Shown piece by piece: positions 60,494 to 64,000 of a stretch of 64,000 nucleotides of DNA. Numbering within the stretch: position 1 is the stretch's first letter; each line of letters begins with the position of its first letter. Origin of the DNA: Daphnia pulex (Eukaryota; Arthropoda; Branchiopoda; Diplostraca; Daphniidae); assembly GCF_021134715.1 (NCBI RefSeq), contig NC_060019.1:8432001-8496000 (forward strand). The letters run 5' to 3'. Under the pieces are notes generated by a model that worked only from the letters and a program-made list of their open reading frames with translations, did not search any database and had not been told where the DNA came from. A program made the position numbers and the translations under genes.

Positions 60494-62069
60494 ATGAACT
60501 TGCTCCCACTCAAAATAATGTTCTCGATGATCATTGTGTTCTTATGCATTGCAGCTCTAAACTTTGGAACAACGAAAGGTATGAACGGTATAAATATATT
60601 TTAATGATAAATGCGATTAGTTTAAATCTACCATATAAAGTTATAATAAAGAATTACCATTATTTATTTACTGATGACATAAAAATACAGTTGTTTGCTT
60701 TTATTTAAGGAGCAGCACAGATACAACAACATTTCAACAGTGATCCAGGTCCTGATTCTGTCTTGTTTCAACTTTTTACTCGGTAAAAAATATTGCAGTA
60801 TCGAAACTTTTCCATATGTGATAATCAAGAACTTTAAAATAGGAAAAACCCTGGTAAACCACAAATTCTTCAACTGGAAGATATTACCTTACTAGAACAG
60901 TCAAATTACAACAGCAGCCTTCCAACAAAAATTTTTGTTCATGGCTATGGGGCTAATCCAAGCCAAGGCTATTCTTCTAAAGATGGTGAGCCTAAAAATA
61001 AAAATAAACCACAATAAATCTATACAATAAGGAGTAACTACAGTTTGTTTTATCCTTTCTGCACAAGATTAATAATTTGATAATTTCCAGAATACTTGTT
61101 GCGGGAAGACTGCAATTTTATTTCTGTGGACTGGACCACGCTTGGTTCAAGCAATTACGTGCTTGTCGCACTTAACAATGTTCCTATAGTTGGAAATACA
61201 ACCGGAGCCTTTGTAGAATTTCTCTTTCGTCAAGGAACACCGCTGAGCGCCTTTCATCTCATTGGATTCAGCATGGGGGTCAGTGTTGCCTTAAATTTAA
61301 GAAATGAAATCATAAAGACAAATTTTCCTTAATCACGCCATATTTTCGAAAAAAATTTTTTTTTATTTGTAGGCTCACATTGTAGGAAATGCTGGGGCCT
61401 TTATTGCGTCAATTGGACTTTTACCAAGAATCACTGGTAATTAATTTAAATATTTATTCACACCATTTCATTCATTTTACTCTGAGCTTCTTCTATTTAG
61501 GTTTGGATCCGTCAGAATATGCTTTTCCCTTAGAATTAATCGACAATTGTCTGGACATAACGGACGCATCCTTCGTGGATGTAATTCATACAAGTGAAAT
61601 TTCTTATAAGAATGCCGTAGGACATGTCGATTTTTATCCTAACGGGGGTTTCCTTCAATCTGGTTGCCCACCTCGCATTCCTGATACCGGTAATTTTTAT
61701 TTTCGTTTCCTTTTTCTATTTGTAAAGTGGTAAATTGACCCTTTTAATCTCATAGAATGTTGCAACCATTGTCGTGCTGTCGACCTGTTTGCAGAATCCA
61801 TCAACAGCCCATTAGGTTTTAAGGCAGTTCTCTGCAACTCCTCGGATAACTTCCAGAATGGTTTCTGTAACTCCAACACCCAAGCATTAATGGGGGAACC
61901 TGTTTCAACCAAGTAAGTCCTGTGATTTTTTAACGCTTTTCTATCAATTATTTTAAGTTAATTTGTATCGCACAATTTGTTTATGTTTAGTGTACGAGGC
62001 CTATTTTACTTAGCAACAAACGGTCAACCGCCATATGCACAAGAATTACTTACACTTGATAAGTTGTAA
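60494..62069 (+). CDS. Secreted pancreatic-lipase-like protein A
   Basis: Eight exons: 60494-60578, 60710-60782, 60843-60985, 61091-61278, 61373-61436, 61501-61689, 61756-61912 and 61991-62069, giving 325 residues. The N-terminus has a signal-peptide core (FSMIIVFLCIAAL); ATG 60518 is an alternative start eight residues later. The protein has the lipase fold of the pancreatic lipase/phospholipase A1 family (esterase family 3.1.1). The catalytic triad is S161 in GFSMG, D187 in TGLDPSEYAF and H252 in CCNHCRAVDLF. KIFVHGYG near residue 86 is the family's oxyanion strand. The spacing from Asp to His is short, as in arthropod members with a reduced lid. It probably acts in digestion or lipid release outside the cell. 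Bulky Phe replaces the usual His next to the catalytic Ser. AATAAA lies at 62126. Confidence 0.9.
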
Positions 62070-62125
62070 AGATTTTTATGAGTTCTGCATGGCAAAGTGC
62101 TGTAGCTTAACCGTTACTAACAACC

Positions 62126-62131
62126 AATAAA
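62126..62131 (+). terminator. Poly(A) signal of lipase A
   Basis: AATAAA 57 bases past the stop codon of lipase A, in the short space before lipase B. Confidence 0.6.
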
Positions 62132-62360
62132 TCACGCTAAAGCTTGAGTTGACCGATACGATGTTTACGTGTGGGCGGCGGTGGCTTCCATAGTTCCATA
62201 TCTATTTTCTTTCTTTTAGTAAGCGATATCAGCAGCTCAAACCGTTTTGCTGTCATTGCACTGACGTTGAATATTGCATTGTCATTCTTTGGTGCAGCCT
62301 ATAAAAACTGAAATCAGGCTCAGCACTATTTATTAGTAAAAGGACATCATTTAATGCAAA

Positions 62361-63862
62361 ATGATTAAGTTTACAATGTTATTGCATTTCTTTACTTTAA
62401 TCTCGACTACATATTTTTCCACAGGATCTGAAATCGGTAAACAAAATTGGTTAATAATAATTTTACATGCGCACTACATTTTAAATTTTTTGGATCAGGT
62501 GAATCTGAATCCTTTCCTTATGACTACCAGCGTGAAGTTTGCAATCAAGCTGATCTGGTGGTTTACAGACTTTTCACTCGGTCAGTACACTACACTATTT
62601 TATTCAGTTGTGTAATGTTTTTCCGTCTTTTTCAGTAAAGAATATTAGTTAAACTTTCTCTGATATAGGAAAAATCCTGAAGAATTTCAATTGTTAAAAC
62701 TAGACGATTTGGATTCGCTCATGTCATCAAATTACAATCCTAATCTCCCTACTAAAATTTACGCACCTGGTTGGAATAACAACGGATCTATTGCCTATCC
62801 AACGAGAGATGGTAAGTTGATATAAATAATGATGCATTTGAGAGAGCTCTATTCTATTTCTTAACGTTATTCGAACGTTTCTTTAAAAATTAGAATACTT
62901 ACTACGAGATGACTGCAATTTTTTAATCGTCTATTGGTCTGATCTTCAATCAGAAGGCGGTGTTTTTGTAATTCAAACCACCATGAAAGCAGCAAACCAT
63001 ACGGGGTATGTATCTCTAGTCGTTCTATCGTTAAGCCACTGTCGCAAACACACACTGGAAATAATTAAAAAGCTTTAAATTTGATGACAAGGGCTTTTAT
63101 AGATTTCTTGGTTGGGAATGGAACGCCGCTAAGCAATTTCCATTTAATTGGCCACAGTGCCGGTACTCATCTTGCTGGAGGAGCTGGGGCTGCAGTTACT
63201 TCTGGGAAAATTCCTCGAATTACTGGTAATCAATTTGTAGGAGCTGGGTTCCAAGCTCTGTTTATTAAAAATCAATCAAAAATTCTTTTTGTTTTGTTTA
63301 TTAGGTTTGGATCCAGGAGACGGTCCGTTTAATTTAAATGAAACTGACACCCGATTGGACATTAGTGATGCAGACTTTGTAGACATTATTCATACAAATG
63401 GGGGAGATTTTATGAATGGAGAAATTGCCTTTATTGAACCCATTGGTCATGTGGATTTTTATGTTAATGGAGGTCACAAGCAACCTGGTTGTCAGGATCC
63501 GGATTTTAGTAAATTTTCTTTTATTACCAGTTCCGTAAATATGCATCTCATTAAACATAACGTGTAAAAATATTTGTAGCTTGCTGCCACCATTGCCGCG
63601 CTGTGGATTTGTTTGCTGAATCCATCAACACGGAAGTTGGTTTTGTATCGCTGCGCTGCGACTCGTACGAAACATTTCTAAACGGATCGTGCCATGGAAA
63701 CGACAGAGAACTTATGGGGGACACAGTTTCGTTAAAGTAAGTGCTATAAACTAATTATTCGACGATTAATAGCATGCACTGAATGAACCCTTTGTATCAA
63801 TAAGTGCCCTTGGGATTTACTATTTGAATACCAACGATCAAGCACCTTGGGCTATGGGATGA
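62361..63862 (+). CDS. Secreted pancreatic-lipase-like protein B (tandem paralogue)
   Basis: Eight exons: 62361-62436, 62499-62580, 62669-62811, 62894-63005, 63092-63225, 63305-63508, 63580-63736 and 63805-63862, giving 321 residues. A signal peptide covers about residues 1-21 (MLLHFFTLISTTYF). The triad is complete: S160 in GHSAG, D185 in TGLDPGDGPF and H255 in CCHHCRAVDLF. KIYAPGWN replaces the usual VHG strand, so the oxyanion-side His of that motif is absent here. Order, phase and lengths of exons 1-3, 7 and 8 closely match gene A, so the pair arose by local duplication, but the middle introns differ. The start lies 291 bp past the stop of gene A. Expected role is extracellular lipid or phospholipid hydrolysis. 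Confidence 0.9.
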
Positions 63863-64000
63863 AATCTGCAAGCATAAAAACAAAAAATGTAAAGCCTGTT
63901 TATCGGTTTCAGCTATTCTTCTTTACACACGCTTAGTGAATATGACTTGAGACGCTATAAAAAAAATTATTGCTGCGTGACAAAGTGGTGTAGCCATTAG
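63863..64000. other. Downstream of lipase B
   Basis: The last bases (TGCGTGACAAAGTGGTGTAG region) resemble a stretch 25-50 bases past the stop of lipase A, as expected if the duplicated unit includes 3' flanking DNA. A further copy may follow beyond the window edge. Confidence 0.35.

Overview
The window looks like nuclear DNA of a small arthropod, most likely a water flea (Daphnia or a close relative). This is inferred from the gene set, the many short introns of about 60-120 nt beside a few multi-kilobase ones, frequent A/T homopolymers and microsatellites, an intact DIRS retroelement and tandem lipase genes. No species-diagnostic sequence was compared. All protein-coding genes except the retroelement ORFs are split by introns; exon joins below were chosen by reading phase, GT/AG borders and remembered family alignments.

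Left half (1-31000). About 7 kb of unassigned DNA precedes a four-exon gene for a GRXCR1-type glutaredoxin-like cysteine-rich protein (7304-14381, +) with a recognisable TATA box. After about 9.6 kb without a supported gene comes a three-exon gene for a secreted, cystine-rich agatoxin-like peptide (24424-30673, +), whose last exon has two in-frame splice acceptors.

Mobile block (31023-41292). A complete DIRS-type tyrosine-recombinase retrotransposon (31023-36245) lies 349 bp past the stop codon of the peptide gene. It has identical 109-bp inverted repeats, an internal complementary region, and open Gag-RT-RNase H-methyltransferase and recombinase frames. About 3.4 kb further on is a 1.65-kb foldback DNA element (39639-41285) with arms of about 400 bp, flanked by TATAATA. 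Its unique centre can be read as an unrecognised three-exon, 90-residue gene.

Right part (45500-64000) is gene-dense: a claudin-superfamily four-span membrane protein (+), the planar-polarity/ciliogenesis protein Fuzzy (-), the phosphorylase kinase alpha-type regulatory subunit (+), mitochondrial ribosomal protein L28 (-), and two tandem secreted pancreatic-lipase-like genes (+). The claudin-like gene and fuzzy converge with interleaved poly(A) signals. Fuzzy and phosphorylase kinase, and mRpL28 and lipase A, are divergent pairs with 472-bp and 278-bp spacers. The neighbours do not form one pathway; the arrangement is ordinary compact eukaryotic gene packing.

The best candidates for something undescribed are the spliced ORF carried inside the foldback element, the fused Gag-Pol frame of a probably young DIRS copy sitting at the 3' end of a neuropeptide-like gene, and intron turnover between the two tandem lipases.
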